The notes: generated by a model from the sequence alone, not told the origin. Shown: positions 17,562-28,236, counted from the first letter of the stretch. The stretch: 64,000 nt of DNA from Pinibacter sp031553495 (GCA_031553495.1 JAVBLN010000007.1:186001-250000), one strand, 5' to 3'. Translations and numbers: made by a program.

Positions 17562-19880
17562 ATGAACCAAACCGGATTGAAGGTGGCCGGTAGTGAACCG
17601 ATTGATAACCTTACCTACAGGTATGCCGACAACTCGAATAAGCTAATAGCAGTTACCGATGGCATAAAAACCGATAACAAGCTGGGCGACTTTACTGATA
17701 AAAATACCACTGGTGATGATTATGCTTATGATACCAATGGTAATATGATTATGGACAAGAATAAAAATATTACCAACATCACATACAATTATATGAACCT
17801 GCCTGTAAAAATAACTTTCTCCCCGCCTGGTGGAGGTGGTAATGGCGGAGGCACGATTACATACACTTATGACGCGTTGGGCAACAAGCTGAAGAAAACA
17901 ACACAAGAAAACAATGTAACCGTAGTGTATAACAAAGTGAATTATACGACCAATATTATCACAGAAACTTCATATGTCGGCAATTTCGTGTATGCTTCCA
18001 AAACTTACTCAAATACAGCGTTGAATGTATTGAACGAGCCGGAAACTTTGCAGTTCTTTGGGCATGAGGAAGGGCGTGTGCGCCCGGTGTATGCGAAGGG
18101 CACAAGGCAGATCAACTCATTTGCGTATGACTATTTTTTAAAAGATCATTTGGGTAATGTGCGAATGGTGCTTACGGATGAAAAAAGAACAGACACTTAC
18201 CCCACGGCCACACTGGAAGGTAATATAAACGGAACGGCTAAACCCGATGCCATTGCTGTGGAGAAGGATTATTATGATATTAATACCGCCAACGTGGTAT
18301 ATAAGTCGGAGGCCACAGGCATTACCAATTACACCAACACGAACGGTATTGATAACCCTAACCCCAACAGCGCTACAGCCAGCAGCAGCGATAAAGTGTA
18401 CAAACTGCAGGCCACCGCCGCTGGTGGGGTAACAGGACTTGGTTTTACTGCCAAAGTAATGAGCGGCGATAAAATAAATATTTTTGCGAAGAGTTACTAT
18501 TTTCAAAACAATGCCTCGCAGGTAAATTATAACATACCAGCGGCTACCATATTAGCCGGCCTTGTGGGCGGCAATGCGGTAGCGGCAGGTAAGGCCACTG
18601 TGGCACAGCTTAGCGGCAATACTGCTATTACACAATCTGTAACCGAAGCATTACAAAACACGAACAGAAATAATAACGGCACGGTGCAGACACCTAAAGC
18701 CTACATAAACTACATTTTATTTGATGAGCAGTTTAAAGTGGTGAAATGTAATTTTAGCCGTGTAGGGAGTGCCAATACTGTAAAAGACCATTACAGTGAC
18801 TTGCAGAACATACCGGTGGATAAGAATGGTTATCTTTATGTGTATTGTAGCAACGAAAGCCCTGTGGCAGTATATTTCGACAACCTGCAGGTAACGCATA
18901 CGCGAGGGCCGATACTGGAGGAAAACCATTACTATCCGTTCGGACTCCAAATGGCGGGGATTAGTTCTAAAGCTGCACAGTTCGGACAGCCTGAGAATCA
19001 TTACAAGTATAATGGTAAGGAAGAACAGCGAAAAGAGTTTAGTGATGGCAGCGGATTGGAGCTGTATGATTATGGAGCGAGAAATTATGATGCACAGATT
19101 GGGAGGTGGAATGGAATAGATCCTTTGAGTGAACGTATGCGTAGATATACGCCTTATAATTATTGTTTTAATAATCCGATAGCTTTTGTAGATTATGATG
19201 GTATGGCTCCAAAATGGAATGGAAAATATGGAAATGAAAGTGGGTATTATGATGATGAAACTGGAGAGAGTGTTGATTGGAATAAAATATGGACTGATAT
19301 AGATAAGAATGGAGTTGCAATTGAAATTGATTATGGACGAGCAAGAGAAGAAAGGGAGTATCTTGAACATCTATATGAAGAACAATGGCTTAATAGCATA
19401 ATATATGGCCGTGGGCCATCGAGCTTATTTAGTCCGAATATAGAAGGAGGCGCTTTAAGTGCGAGATCTTTTGTCTTCACCAAAATGACTTCGAATATGT
19501 ATGAAGCTGGTGTTAGTGGCTTATTTTTTGACTTACATATTCGAACAGGATATTTTACTGAAGATATACGACATATTGAATTTAGTAACCTCTTTGTAGA
19601 CTTTCCAATTTCGACAAAAGGAGGTAGAATATTTTCGCCTCTTGAGGCAGCCGTAATATCAGCAGGAGCATTCAATAATGCAGCACTTTCTTTAGCGCTT
19701 GAACTCAAATTCTTACCTGAAGCAACATTAAGAGCTCTTTCTAATTCGCAAATTCAGACCAAATTTATTTCGAGCGCAACATTCTTTTTGTCAAATAAGA
19801 TACAAGCTGGTGGCATTGTAACTAAAAACCAGTACGGTAAAAACACCATTATAACTTCAGCTGTTTGGGGAAGAAAATAA
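17562..19880 (+). pseudogene. N-terminally truncated RHS-repeat protein with variable C-terminal tip
   Basis: A 772-residue frame with YD repeats (YRYADNSNKLIAVTDG, YAYDTNGNMIMDK, YTYDALGNKLKKTT), the core motif DHLGNVRMVLTD near residue 190 and the RHS-core end ARNYDAQIGRWNGIDPLSER to PIAFVDYDGM near 505-545. After that a tip of about 225 residues follows that I cannot assign; it is more AT-rich than the core. In this family the core forms a shell and the tip is often a toxin. Full RHS proteins have a signal peptide and a longer N-terminal part; both are missing, and an in-frame stop lies at 17538. It is likely non-exported or inactive, unless a hidden start is used. Confidence 0.7.
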
Positions 19881-19909
19881 ATCCTTATTGTATAAGATAA
19901 ATAAAGAAC

Positions 19910-20809
19910 ATGAAGCCGATTGAGATTCCAAAGTTATTTTGTATATCTTTCATTCTATCTTGTTTATTTATTAACTGTAAGCAAAAATATGTAGACACTG
20001 AAAAGTATTCTTATATGACAATATTTAATCCAGAGTTTAATGCCAGTTATGAGTATAATATCATTGATATGAAAGTGATTATCATGCAACGCAATGATGA
20101 GATTACCAAAGATACATTCACTACATTAATAGGTTTCAAGTCCGAGTTTTCTAAAAATGAAAAGGACGTATATAAAAACCTTATAAAATTTGATCATTAC
20201 TCAATCGTAAATAGTAATCCCGATAGTTTGTCAAATACATATCAATATTTATTGGCAGTTTTCAATGATCTTGTTTTTGAAATTGAATATAGCAGGGCAG
20301 GTAAAATAACAAACGTGCAAGGATATGAAGAATACAAAAGGAAGGCAACAGAATTATTTAATTCTTATTCTAATATGAACAAAGAAAGTTTTGCAAGAAA
20401 TAATATTCTATCTATGAATTATTTTAGGGAGCTATTTGAAGCCAATATTTTTTTATTGCCAGGTATTCCTACACAAACAAATAATTCATGGGATAGTTTT
20501 GAAACAGTTAATCTTCTCGATCAAAAGATACAAATACCTGTAGATAATAGTATAGCTAATGTCAATGAAAGCTCAATTTTTATTACATCAAAGGGACTAA
20601 TAAATGAGCCTTTGCAAATTCGGAATGCTAATTATATGCAAACGAGGTGTAGGTATAACGGAACTGTTGAAATAGAAAGAGCTTCTGGAGTTCCTCTGCA
20701 TAAGGAAATAGATTTAGAATGCATTGGGGAAATAAATATAGGAAAGATTAAACATACTGTTACTAGAAAAGATACTATTAAATTAGAAGTTAAACGGGTG
20801 ACATTTTAG
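19910..20809 (+). CDS. Lipoprotein, candidate partner of the RHS tip
   Basis: A 299-residue predicted lipoprotein: signal peptide with lipobox CLFINCKQK (Cys near residue 24). The body is beta-rich, with YEYNIIDMKVIIMQ, FEIEYSRAGKITNVQGYEEY and a C-terminal GTVEIERASGVPLHKEID. This layout resembles DUF6263-type lipoproteins, but I hold that loosely. It begins 29 nt after the RHS frame and shares its AT-rich codon use, which is where an immunity gene would be expected. A toxin-neutralising role is inferred from position only. Confidence 0.6.
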   Translation: MKPIEIPKLFCISFILSCLFINCKQKYVDTEKYSYMTIFNPEFNASYEYNIIDMKVIIMQRNDEITKDTFTTLIGFKSEFSKNEKDVYKNLIKFDHYSIVNSNPDSLSNTYQYLLAVFNDLVFEIEYSRAGKITNVQGYEEYKRKATELFNSYSNMNKESFARNNILSMNYFRELFEANIFLLPGIPTQTNNSWDSFETVNLLDQKIQIPVDNSIANVNESSIFITSKGLINEPLQIRNANYMQTRCRYNGTVEIERASGVPLHKEIDLECIGEINIGKIKHTVTRKDTIKLEVKRVTF

Positions 20810-21068
20810 TTTTCCCCACTTGGCACCAACATAAAGAAAAAATCAAGAGGCTTGGTACAGGGTGGTAGCGAGGGATATGAGCCTGGCGAAGCTTTTATTT
20901 GCAATGGAGTTAAAGAAATATTTAGTATAGCACAAGCTTAGCAATGCGCAGGGCTAAGCTACCATGCTTGCGCCAGGTTGGGGAGTGCCGCCCACAATGC
21001 TATGCGGAATACCAACAGCGGCGATTAAGAACTAATTTTTAATAAAACAGGGATTAAATTGCCATAGT

Positions 21069-21699
21069 ATGAAAACAGCAATAATCACATTAATAATCTT
21101 GGTTGTATATTGTAGTAGTTCAGCTCAAAAGATCAATGATTCTTTAAAGGTTGATTGTTTTTCATGAAGGACTAATTACAGATTCATCTGATTTTACAAT
21201 GCAAATAGTTCTGCATAATCTTCTTGATAAACCGATTTATATTTATGAATACCTGCACGAAGGAGATTTACAGGATCGTTTCTACAACATGTTTTTTGAA
21301 ATGCAGGAGTTTGATTTATCAAATAATTATCAAAACTATATTTTGAGATTTTATCAAAACGCATTAGATGGCCCTCGTGATTTTTATGATTCGTTAAGGC
21401 ATTATGATTTGCCTAAAAAGAAACTAGGCCCTTTTTTGTGTGATACACTAATGCTCAGAATGTGGGATGTTACAAGAGGTTTAGGAAAAGGGAAATACAG
21501 ATTTAAAGTTCATTTAAGGGTAAATACAATTCAAAATACAACACCTTATAGTATTAAAGATGATCCATTATTTACAAACCCGCCTGATAATGATAAAATA
21601 GAATATCAGGAAAGTCAATGGTTTTATATTTATGTGCAGGATGAATATATTACAGCTCCGGAATATAGAAATAGAATTAGTAGGAGCTTATCCGACTAA
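21069..21699 (+). pseudogene. Frameshifted small secreted protein gene
   Basis: The frame opens at 21069 with a signal peptide (MKTAIITLIILVVYCSSSAQ, then KINDSLKVD) and stops at 21167. The body continues in another frame from about 21154 to 21699 (IVFHEGLITDSSDFTMQIVL to RNRISRSLSD, about 180 residues). Removing the shift gives a continuous SLKVD-IVFHEG, so two bases seem to be missing near 21155. The body has no family I recognise. It follows the RHS/lipoprotein pair and may be another cell-surface partner. Either a true inactivation or a sequencing error is possible. Confidence 0.65.
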
Positions 21700-22051
21700 T
21701 CAGCCATTCAATATTTTCCGATAGGCGTCTCGAATGGCTGATTGGAAGTGGTGTTTAATTCCAATGAAGAATAATACTATGGCAATATAGCTGTAGGATT
21801 AAACAACTATGCCCAACGTGGCCAAGCTTGTACATGTTAAAATAATAGCTTGTAGTTTTAGAGGAATTAAAATAACCCCACCGCCCAATAGCATTCCAAC
21901 CGATGAACGTAATGCGACGCAACGATGCTTAACCGGAGTTACGAATGCCGGTAACAAAAAATTGCTGTTGATGAAGCTAACGTATAAGTCTATACGCAAT
22001 ACCAACAGCGGCGGTAAATGTATCCAATAAAACTTTGTGTTTAATGCTGTA
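21700..22051. other. Intergenic region between the RHS locus and gltD
   Basis: No gene seen. It holds a diverged main repeat (21883-21953) and the word AATACCAACAGCGGCG at 21998-22013, which also occurs at 21008-21023 just before the frameshifted gene. The duplication suggests past rearrangement. It is a convergent gap, since gltD ends at 22052 on the other strand; no clear terminator was found. Confidence 0.5.
21883..21953 (+). repeat. Main intergenic repeat, diverged forward copy 5
   Basis: CCCAATAGCATTCCAACCG, the diverged core GATGAACGTAATGCGACGCA, then ACGATGCTTAACCGGAG and GCCGGT, followed by an A-run. Confidence 0.8.
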
Positions 22052-23554
22052 TTACAATGCCAATTCAAGATTCATATCCTTACACTCAAGCATAGACGAA
22101 CCCATAAGAAACTCGTCTACTTTGCGTGCGCATTCACGTCCTTCGCTTATGGCCCATACCACCAGCGATTGCCCGCGCCGCATATCTCCGGCGGCAAAAA
22201 CTTTCTGAATGTTTGTCTGATATTTTTTTTCGGAAGCCTGCACATTTCCTCTTTCGTCAAGCGCTATATCAAGCGCGTTCAACATACCTTCATGCAGCGG
22301 ATGCACGAAACCCATTGCCAGCAAAGCCAACTCACAAGGCACTTCTTTTTCGCTGCCGGGTATTTCTTCAAATTGCGCTGGTTTGTTATCGTTAGTAAAT
22401 TTCCATTCCAGCTTTACTGTTTTTAATGCTTTCAGGTTGCCGTTACCATCGCCAATAAATTCTTTTGTGCCAACTGCCCAATCTCTCTCAGCGCCTTCTT
22501 CGTGCGAAGTAGAAGTTTTAAGGATCATGGGGTAGGTGGGCCAGGGCATATATGGCGTGCGGGTTTCGGAAGGTCGGGGCATCAGTTCAAACTGCGTAAT
22601 GGATTTTGCGCCCTGCCTGTTGGATGTGCCCACACAGTCGCTTCCCGTATCGCCGCCACCAATCACTACCACATTTTTATTCGTCGCAAAAATATCTTCA
22701 GGAAAAATATTACTTTCTATATGGCCATTGATCAGTGGATCTTTGGCTGCGTTGCGCTTGTTCTGTTGTTTCAAAAAAGGCATAGCAAAATGCACGCCTT
22801 TCAAATCGCGACCGGGAATTTTCAAATCCCTGGGAACCGTGGAACCACCGGCCAACACAATAGCGTGATATTCTCTTAACAGGTCTTCCACTTTCACATT
22901 CACGCCCACATTCGCATTGTATTTAAATGTAACGCCTTCTTCTTCCATTACATTCACGCGCCTGTCAATCACCCATTTTTCCAACTTAAAATCGGGTATG
23001 CCATACCGTAATAGTCCTCCTGCAGCGTCATCTCTTTCAAACACCGTAACTGTGTGGCCGGCATAATTCAGTTGCGCCGCCGCTGCAAGTCCTGCAGGCC
23101 CGGAGCCAACAACTGCGATTTTTTTGCCGGTGCGCACATTGGGCTTACGCGGTTGTACAAATCCTTTATCGAAAGCTATTTCTATAATGTGCCTTTCAAT
23201 TTCTTCAATAGCCACCGCGGGTTGATTAATACCTAACACACACGAATGCTCGCAGGGAGCCGGACAAATGCGCCCTGTGAACTCCGGAAAATTATTGGTG
23301 GAAGATAAAATCTCGTACGCTTCTTTCCATTCTTTCTTATATACCGCATCGTTGAATTCCGGAATAATATTTCCCAGCGGACAACCACTGTGGCAAAAGG
23401 GCACGCCACAGTTCATGCACCTTGCACTTTGCTGGTTAAGCTGCGTATCGGTGTACCTGTTTACAAATTCTTTATAATCTTTTTTCCGCTCAGCCACCGG
23501 GCGTTTTCCCGGCAACTCTCTTGTGAACTCTAAAAAACCGGTTGGTTTACCCAT
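22052..23554 (-). CDS. gltD: Glutamate synthase (NADPH) small subunit
   Basis: The 500-residue beta subunit passes electrons from NAD(P)H to the large subunit for glutamate formation from glutamine and 2-oxoglutarate. It shows the N-terminal cysteine cluster (CMNCGVPFCHSGCPLGN), a FAD-binding GSGPAGLAAAAQL, the NADPH-binding VIGGGDTGSDCVG and the C-terminal FAAGDMRRGQSLVVWAISEG. The start at 23554 (MGKPTGFLEFTRELPGKRPV) is the family's usual start. An in-frame ATG at 23671 adds 39 residues that are only translated repeat sequence and a linker, so I rejected it. It follows gltB after about 170 nt and is likely co-transcribed. Confidence 0.95.
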   Translation of the reverse strand: MGKPTGFLEFTRELPGKRPVAERKKDYKEFVNRYTDTQLNQQSARCMNCGVPFCHSGCPLGNIIPEFNDAVYKKEWKEAYEILSSTNNFPEFTGRICPAPCEHSCVLGINQPAVAIEEIERHIIEIAFDKGFVQPRKPNVRTGKKIAVVGSGPAGLAAAAQLNYAGHTVTVFERDDAAGGLLRYGIPDFKLEKWVIDRRVNVMEEEGVTFKYNANVGVNVKVEDLLREYHAIVLAGGSTVPRDLKIPGRDLKGVHFAMPFLKQQNKRNAAKDPLINGHIESNIFPEDIFATNKNVVVIGGGDTGSDCVGTSNRQGAKSITQFELMPRPSETRTPYMPWPTYPMILKTSTSHEEGAERDWAVGTKEFIGDGNGNLKALKTVKLEWKFTNDNKPAQFEEIPGSEKEVPCELALLAMGFVHPLHEGMLNALDIALDERGNVQASEKKYQTNIQKVFAAGDMRRGQSLVVWAISEGRECARKVDEFLMGSSMLECKDMNLELAL

Positions 23555-23600
23555 CTTTTTATGGTTGTTGGTTGTTAGTTGATCGTTGTTGTTTTTTTTG

Positions 23601-23668
23601 GGACCGGCTGTATTGCTACTATTAAGCATCGTTGTGTCACTCACTTGTACGGTAGTAATGCTATTGGG
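23601..23668 (-). repeat. Main intergenic repeat, reverse copy 6, in the gltB-gltD gap
   Basis: T-tract, ACCGGCTGTATTGCTACTAT, TAAGCATC, core GTTGTGTCACTCACTTGTAC, end GGTAGTAATGCTATTGGGC. It fills the gap between two genes of one operon and, by chance, is open in frame with gltD. Confidence 0.92.
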
Positions 23669-23724
23669 CAATAAGCAGCATGCATCCCAAAATCACCTTA
23701 TTAATTATTAATTTCTCATAGAAT

Positions 23725-26700
23725 CTACAGTTTCACGCTTTCAAGTTTCGTCTTCAACGCTTTCTTATAATCCTTCGGAAACACTTTTACAAAATGCTGT
23801 ACCTGGTTGTCAAAATCATTCAACACAAATTTCGCGACAGTGCTTCCTGTGTACTCATAATGTTCGCTGATGATCTTTCTAAGTTTGTCGGCGTCTTCCT
23901 GCGATATAGGATCCAGATCGATCATTTCTTTATTACAGTTATCCGCGAAAGTTCCATTCATGTCATACACATAAGCAATGCCCCCGCTCATACCCGCGGC
24001 AAAGTTTCTGCCGGTGTTGCCAAGTATTACCACAGTGCCGCCGGTCATGTATTCGCAACCGTGATCGCCTACGCCTTCTACAATTGTTTGTGCGCCGGAG
24101 TTACGAACCGCAAAGCGTTCTCCCGCTTTACCGCGTATATAAGCTTTCCCGGAAGTGGCTCCGTAAAACGCTACATTTCCTATAACAATATTTTCTTCCG
24201 GCACATAACTCGCGTCTTTTGAAGGATACACTATCAGTTTGGCTCCGCTTAATCCTTTTCCGAAATAGTCATTCGCGTCGCCTTCCAGTTCAAGTGTTAC
24301 ACCATGAGTGTTAAATGCGCCAAAGCTTTGACCTGCCGTGCCGGTAAACTTCAGGTGAACTGTATCTTCCGGCAATCCTTCCGCCCGGTATTTTCTTGTT
24401 ATTTCGTTCGATAGAACAGTTCCGGTGGTGCGATCTGTATTAATAATATTAAATGCCGCTTTCACTTTCTCCTTTCTCTCCAATGCCGGTTTAGCAGCTT
24501 CCAGTAATTTCCAGTCCAGGATATCCTGCATCATATGATCCTGTTCTTCGGAGTTATACATGCCGGTAATGTCGGCAGCAGGCTCACGGTAAAGTATAGG
24601 TGATAAATCCAGTTTACTGTATTTCCAATGATCGATATCGTTTCTTACTTCAAGGGAGTCAACCTGGCCAATCATTTCATCCACTGTTCTAAAACCAAGG
24701 TCCGCCATAATTTCTCTAAGTTCCTGTGTAAGAAATTTAAAGAAGTTTACAACATGGTCAGGATCGCCGGCAAATCTTTTTCTTAATTCGGGATCTTGTG
24801 TAGCCACGCCCACCGGGCATGTGTTCATGTGGCATTTACGCATCATAATGCAGCCTTCCACTACAAGCGCCGCGGTGGCCACGCCCCATTCTTCGGCGCC
24901 TAATAACGCGGCAACAGCAATGTCGCGGCCGGTTTTCATTTGTCCGTCAGCTTGTAATACTACACGGCTACGCAACCTGTTTCGCAGTAAAGTTTGTTGT
25001 GCTTCCGCAAGGCCAAGTTCCCATGGCAAGCCCGCATGTTTGATGGAGCTTATCGGCGATGCGCCGGTACCACCGTCATAGCCTGCTATCAGCACCACAT
25101 CAGCCTTTGCTTTTGTAACTCCTGCCGCGATGGTACCTACGCCAGCTTTTGATACCAGCTTTACGCTAATGCGGGCTTTGCGGTTGGCATTCTTAAGATC
25201 AAATATTAATTGCGCCAGATCTTCAATCGAGTAAATATCGTGATGCGGCGGCGGCGATATCAAACCTACACCCGGAGTGGAATGTCTTGTTTTTCCAATC
25301 CATTCGTCCACTTTGTGGCCCGGCAATTGCCCGCCCTCACCGGGTTTCGCGCCTTGCGCCATTTTTATCTGAAGCTCGTCGGCTTCGGTAAGGTAAAGGC
25401 TGGTTACGCCAAAGCGTGCTGATGCCACCTGTTTGATGGAGGAACGCAAGGAATCGCCGTTCGCCATTTTTTCATAACGCCTTTCATCTTCTCCGCCCTC
25501 ACCGGTATTGCTACGGCCGCCGAGGCGGTTCATTGCTATGGCAAGCGTAGTATGCGCTTCCCAGGAAATGGAGCCGAAGCTCATGGCGCCGGTTGCAAAG
25601 CGTTTGTATATGTTTTCCGCAGGTTCCACTTCATTAATGGAAATGGAAGGGCGGTTGTATTTAAATTGGAACAGGCTTCTTAACGTGGCCGCTTTTTCAC
25701 TTTGGTCATTTACAAGTTTCGAATACTTTTTAAAAGTGTCATAACTGTTCATGCGGGCGGCATCCTGTAGCAGGTGTATGGTTTGCGGATTAAACAGGTG
25801 AAATTCACCTTTGCGTTTCCACTGGTACATACCACCAACTGGCAACCTGTCAACCGGCGTTTCTTTTTTGCCGAAGGCGAAATAATGTTTTATCAATGCC
25901 TCGCGGGCAATTTCATCAAGGCCCATACCTTCAATGCGGGATGTGGCCCCAGTGAAATATCTGTCAACAACGGATTTATTAATGCCGATGATCTCAAAAA
26001 TTTGCGCTCCCTGGTACGATTGTAAAGTGGAGATACCCATTTTTGAAAATACTTTCAAAAGCCCGTCGTTTACAGCTTTAATATAGTTCTTTCTTAATTG
26101 TTCGGTTTCAAGCGGGGTATCCAGTTTGCCGCTTTCTTTTAAATGCCTGATGGAAGATAATGCCAGGTAAGGGTTAATGGCGGTAGCGCCAAAACCTATA
26201 AGACAAGCGAAATGGTGCACTTCCCATACATCACCGGCTTCTGCAATAATGCCTACTTTGCCTCTGTAGCCTTTGCGAATGAGGTGGTGGTGTACAGCCG
26301 AAACAGCCAGTAGTGAAGGAATGGCCGCATGATCGGAATCAATAGCTCTGTCGGTTAGGATCAACACCTCAAAGCCATCTTCCACCGCGTCTACTGCATA
26401 GCGGCAAAGCCGGTCAATGCCCTTTCGTAAGGAACCGGGTTCGCCGTCAGAACGGAAATAGCATTGCAGTGTTTTTGCCTGGTATTTGCCGGTGTCAATA
26501 CTGCGGATCTGCTCCAACTCATGATTGTTTAAAATCGGATGCTTCAACGCCACACAATGGCATGCCAGCGGATCTTCCTCCAACAGGTTGCCATTGTTTC
26601 CCACAAAAGTTGCCAGCGACATCACCAGGCGCTCACGTATCGGATCTATTGGAGGATTGGTTACCTGCGCGAACAGTTGTTTGAAGTAGTTGCTGATGTG

Positions 26701-28236
26701 TTGTGGCTGATCGCTCAATACTGCCAGTGGCACATCTGCTCCCATAGAGCCAATTGGTTCTTTACCCTCAAGCGCCATGGGTGTTATAATGGTTTCGAGA
26801 TCTTCAGTGCTGTAGCCGAAAGCTTTCTGATAAAGAAAAGCCTGATCCGGTTTAAGATGCGAGAACACTACACGTGGCTCAGGAAGTTCCTCAAGGCGTA
26901 TTTTGTATTTGTTCAGCCATTCGCCATAAGGTTTTTGCGAGCAAATGGTTTGTTTCAGTTCATCATCGCTTATAATGCGGCCTTGTTCCAAATCCACTAC
27001 AAACATTTTTCCGGGTTGCAATCTTCCTTTTTCTTTTACCAGTTTCGGATCAATTGGTAAGGCGCCGGTTTCAGATGCCATAATTACACGGTCATCAGTG
27101 GTAACGCAATAGCGTGATGGGCGCAATCCATTCCTGTCGAGCGTTGCGCCTATTATTTTACCATCGGTAAATGATAATGAAGCAGGCCCGTCCCAGGGTT
27201 CCATAATGGCCGAATGAAATTCATAGAAAGCTTTCTTTACCGCATCCATTTCTTCATTGCCGTCCCATGCTTCAGGAACCAGCATCATCATCACATGTGG
27301 TAATGAGCGACCGGTTAGGGTCAGCAATTCTATCATGTTATCAAGACACGCTGAATCAGACTGTCCATCCGACATGATCGGCAACAACATTTCCATTTCT
27401 TCTGTTGAGAAGTAAGGAGATGTAAAACCTTTTTCACTTGTTTTTAACCAGTTCAAATTGCCCTGCAATGTGTTTATTTCTCCGTTGTGCGCCACAAAGC
27501 GAAATGGTTGTGCCAGCTTCCACGATGGGAATGTGTTGGTAGCGAAACGCGAATGTATAAGTCCAAAAGCGCTTACTACACTTTTGTTGCTAAGATCAGG
27601 AAAATATGGCCGAACCTGGCCGCTTGTAAGCTGGCCTTTGTACACTAGTGTTTTATAAGAAAGAGAAGCTACATAAAAACCAATAGCATCTTTTTTTACG
27701 GTATTATTTATTGTGTGTTGCGCATAATTGCGCAACACGAATAGCTTGCGTTCAAAATCATCGGGATTGTTAATATGATCCGGGCAGGCAATAAAAACGT
27801 GCTCCATTTCAGGCTCCACGGAAAGAGCCGTTGGGCCAATATTATCCGGGTTAACAGGCACCTTTCGCCATGCGATAATTTCGAGGCCAAGCTTTTCCGC
27901 GCTTCTAATAAAAATGTCGCGGCATTCTTCACGCAATTTTATTTCCTTCGGAAAATAAATCGCACCCACGCCATACTTGCCGTATGCGGGAAGATGAACA
28001 CCCAGCTTAATGCACTCTTCAAAAAAGAATTCATGCGGAACCTGGATGAGAATGCCCGCGCCATCACCGGTGTTGTTTTCGCAACCACAAGCGCCGCGGT
28101 GCTCCATATTTTCAAGAATAGTTAATGCATCCGAAATCACCTGGTGATTTTTGTTGCCTTTTATATTGGCCACAAACCCAATTCCACATGCATCACGTTC
28201 AAACTCTGGGGAGTATAACCCTTCATTAATTGCCAT
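23725..28236 (-). CDS. gltB: Glutamate synthase (NADPH) large subunit
   Basis: The 1503-residue alpha subunit. The N-terminal class II glutamine amidotransferase domain begins after a short propeptide, with the nucleophile Cys17 in RDACGIGF. The central domain and the FMN-binding synthase domain follow (SVKLVSKAGVGTIAAGVTKA and VLIAGYDGGTGASPISSIKH), then the iron-sulfur cysteines in CIMMRKCHMNTCPVGVA and the C-terminal beta-helix domain with repeated G-x-x-x-G-x strands. Its length is normal for the family. It supplies glutamate, the amino donor for the branched-chain amino acids made by the genes upstream in the same direction. Confidence 0.97.
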   Translation of the reverse strand: MAINEGLYSPEFERDACGIGFVANIKGNKNHQVISDALTILENMEHRGACGCENNTGDGAGILIQVPHEFFFEECIKLGVHLPAYGKYGVGAIYFPKEIKLREECRDIFIRSAEKLGLEIIAWRKVPVNPDNIGPTALSVEPEMEHVFIACPDHINNPDDFERKLFVLRNYAQHTINNTVKKDAIGFYVASLSYKTLVYKGQLTSGQVRPYFPDLSNKSVVSAFGLIHSRFATNTFPSWKLAQPFRFVAHNGEINTLQGNLNWLKTSEKGFTSPYFSTEEMEMLLPIMSDGQSDSACLDNMIELLTLTGRSLPHVMMMLVPEAWDGNEEMDAVKKAFYEFHSAIMEPWDGPASLSFTDGKIIGATLDRNGLRPSRYCVTTDDRVIMASETGALPIDPKLVKEKGRLQPGKMFVVDLEQGRIISDDELKQTICSQKPYGEWLNKYKIRLEELPEPRVVFSHLKPDQAFLYQKAFGYSTEDLETIITPMALEGKEPIGSMGADVPLAVLSDQPQHISNYFKQLFAQVTNPPIDPIRERLVMSLATFVGNNGNLLEEDPLACHCVALKHPILNNHELEQIRSIDTGKYQAKTLQCYFRSDGEPGSLRKGIDRLCRYAVDAVEDGFEVLILTDRAIDSDHAAIPSLLAVSAVHHHLIRKGYRGKVGIIAEAGDVWEVHHFACLIGFGATAINPYLALSSIRHLKESGKLDTPLETEQLRKNYIKAVNDGLLKVFSKMGISTLQSYQGAQIFEIIGINKSVVDRYFTGATSRIEGMGLDEIAREALIKHYFAFGKKETPVDRLPVGGMYQWKRKGEFHLFNPQTIHLLQDAARMNSYDTFKKYSKLVNDQSEKAATLRSLFQFKYNRPSISINEVEPAENIYKRFATGAMSFGSISWEAHTTLAIAMNRLGGRSNTGEGGEDERRYEKMANGDSLRSSIKQVASARFGVTSLYLTEADELQIKMAQGAKPGEGGQLPGHKVDEWIGKTRHSTPGVGLISPPPHHDIYSIEDLAQLIFDLKNANRKARISVKLVSKAGVGTIAAGVTKAKADVVLIAGYDGGTGASPISSIKHAGLPWELGLAEAQQTLLRNRLRSRVVLQADGQMKTGRDIAVAALLGAEEWGVATAALVVEGCIMMRKCHMNTCPVGVATQDPELRKRFAGDPDHVVNFFKFLTQELREIMADLGFRTVDEMIGQVDSLEVRNDIDHWKYSKLDLSPILYREPAADITGMYNSEEQDHMMQDILDWKLLEAAKPALERKEKVKAAFNIINTDRTTGTVLSNEITRKYRAEGLPEDTVHLKFTGTAGQSFGAFNTHGVTLELEGDANDYFGKGLSGAKLIVYPSKDASYVPEENIVIGNVAFYGATSGKAYIRGKAGERFAVRNSGAQTIVEGVGDHGCEYMTGGTVVILGNTGRNFAAGMSGGIAYVYDMNGTFADNCNKEMIDLDPISQEDADKLRKIISEHYEYTGSTVAKFVLNDFDNQVQHFVKVFPKDYKKALKTKLESVKL

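Noticed and set aside
18717..19370. A 217-codon open frame on the minus strand inside the RHS gene
   Set aside because: It is very rich in Ile/Ser and mirrors the RHS coding frame. The YD repeats and RHS core are unmistakable on the plus strand.
17562..19880. An intact RHS gene with a start at 17562
   Set aside because: There is no signal peptide and too few YD repeats; a stop at 17538 and a decapitated partner frame just upstream favour truncation.
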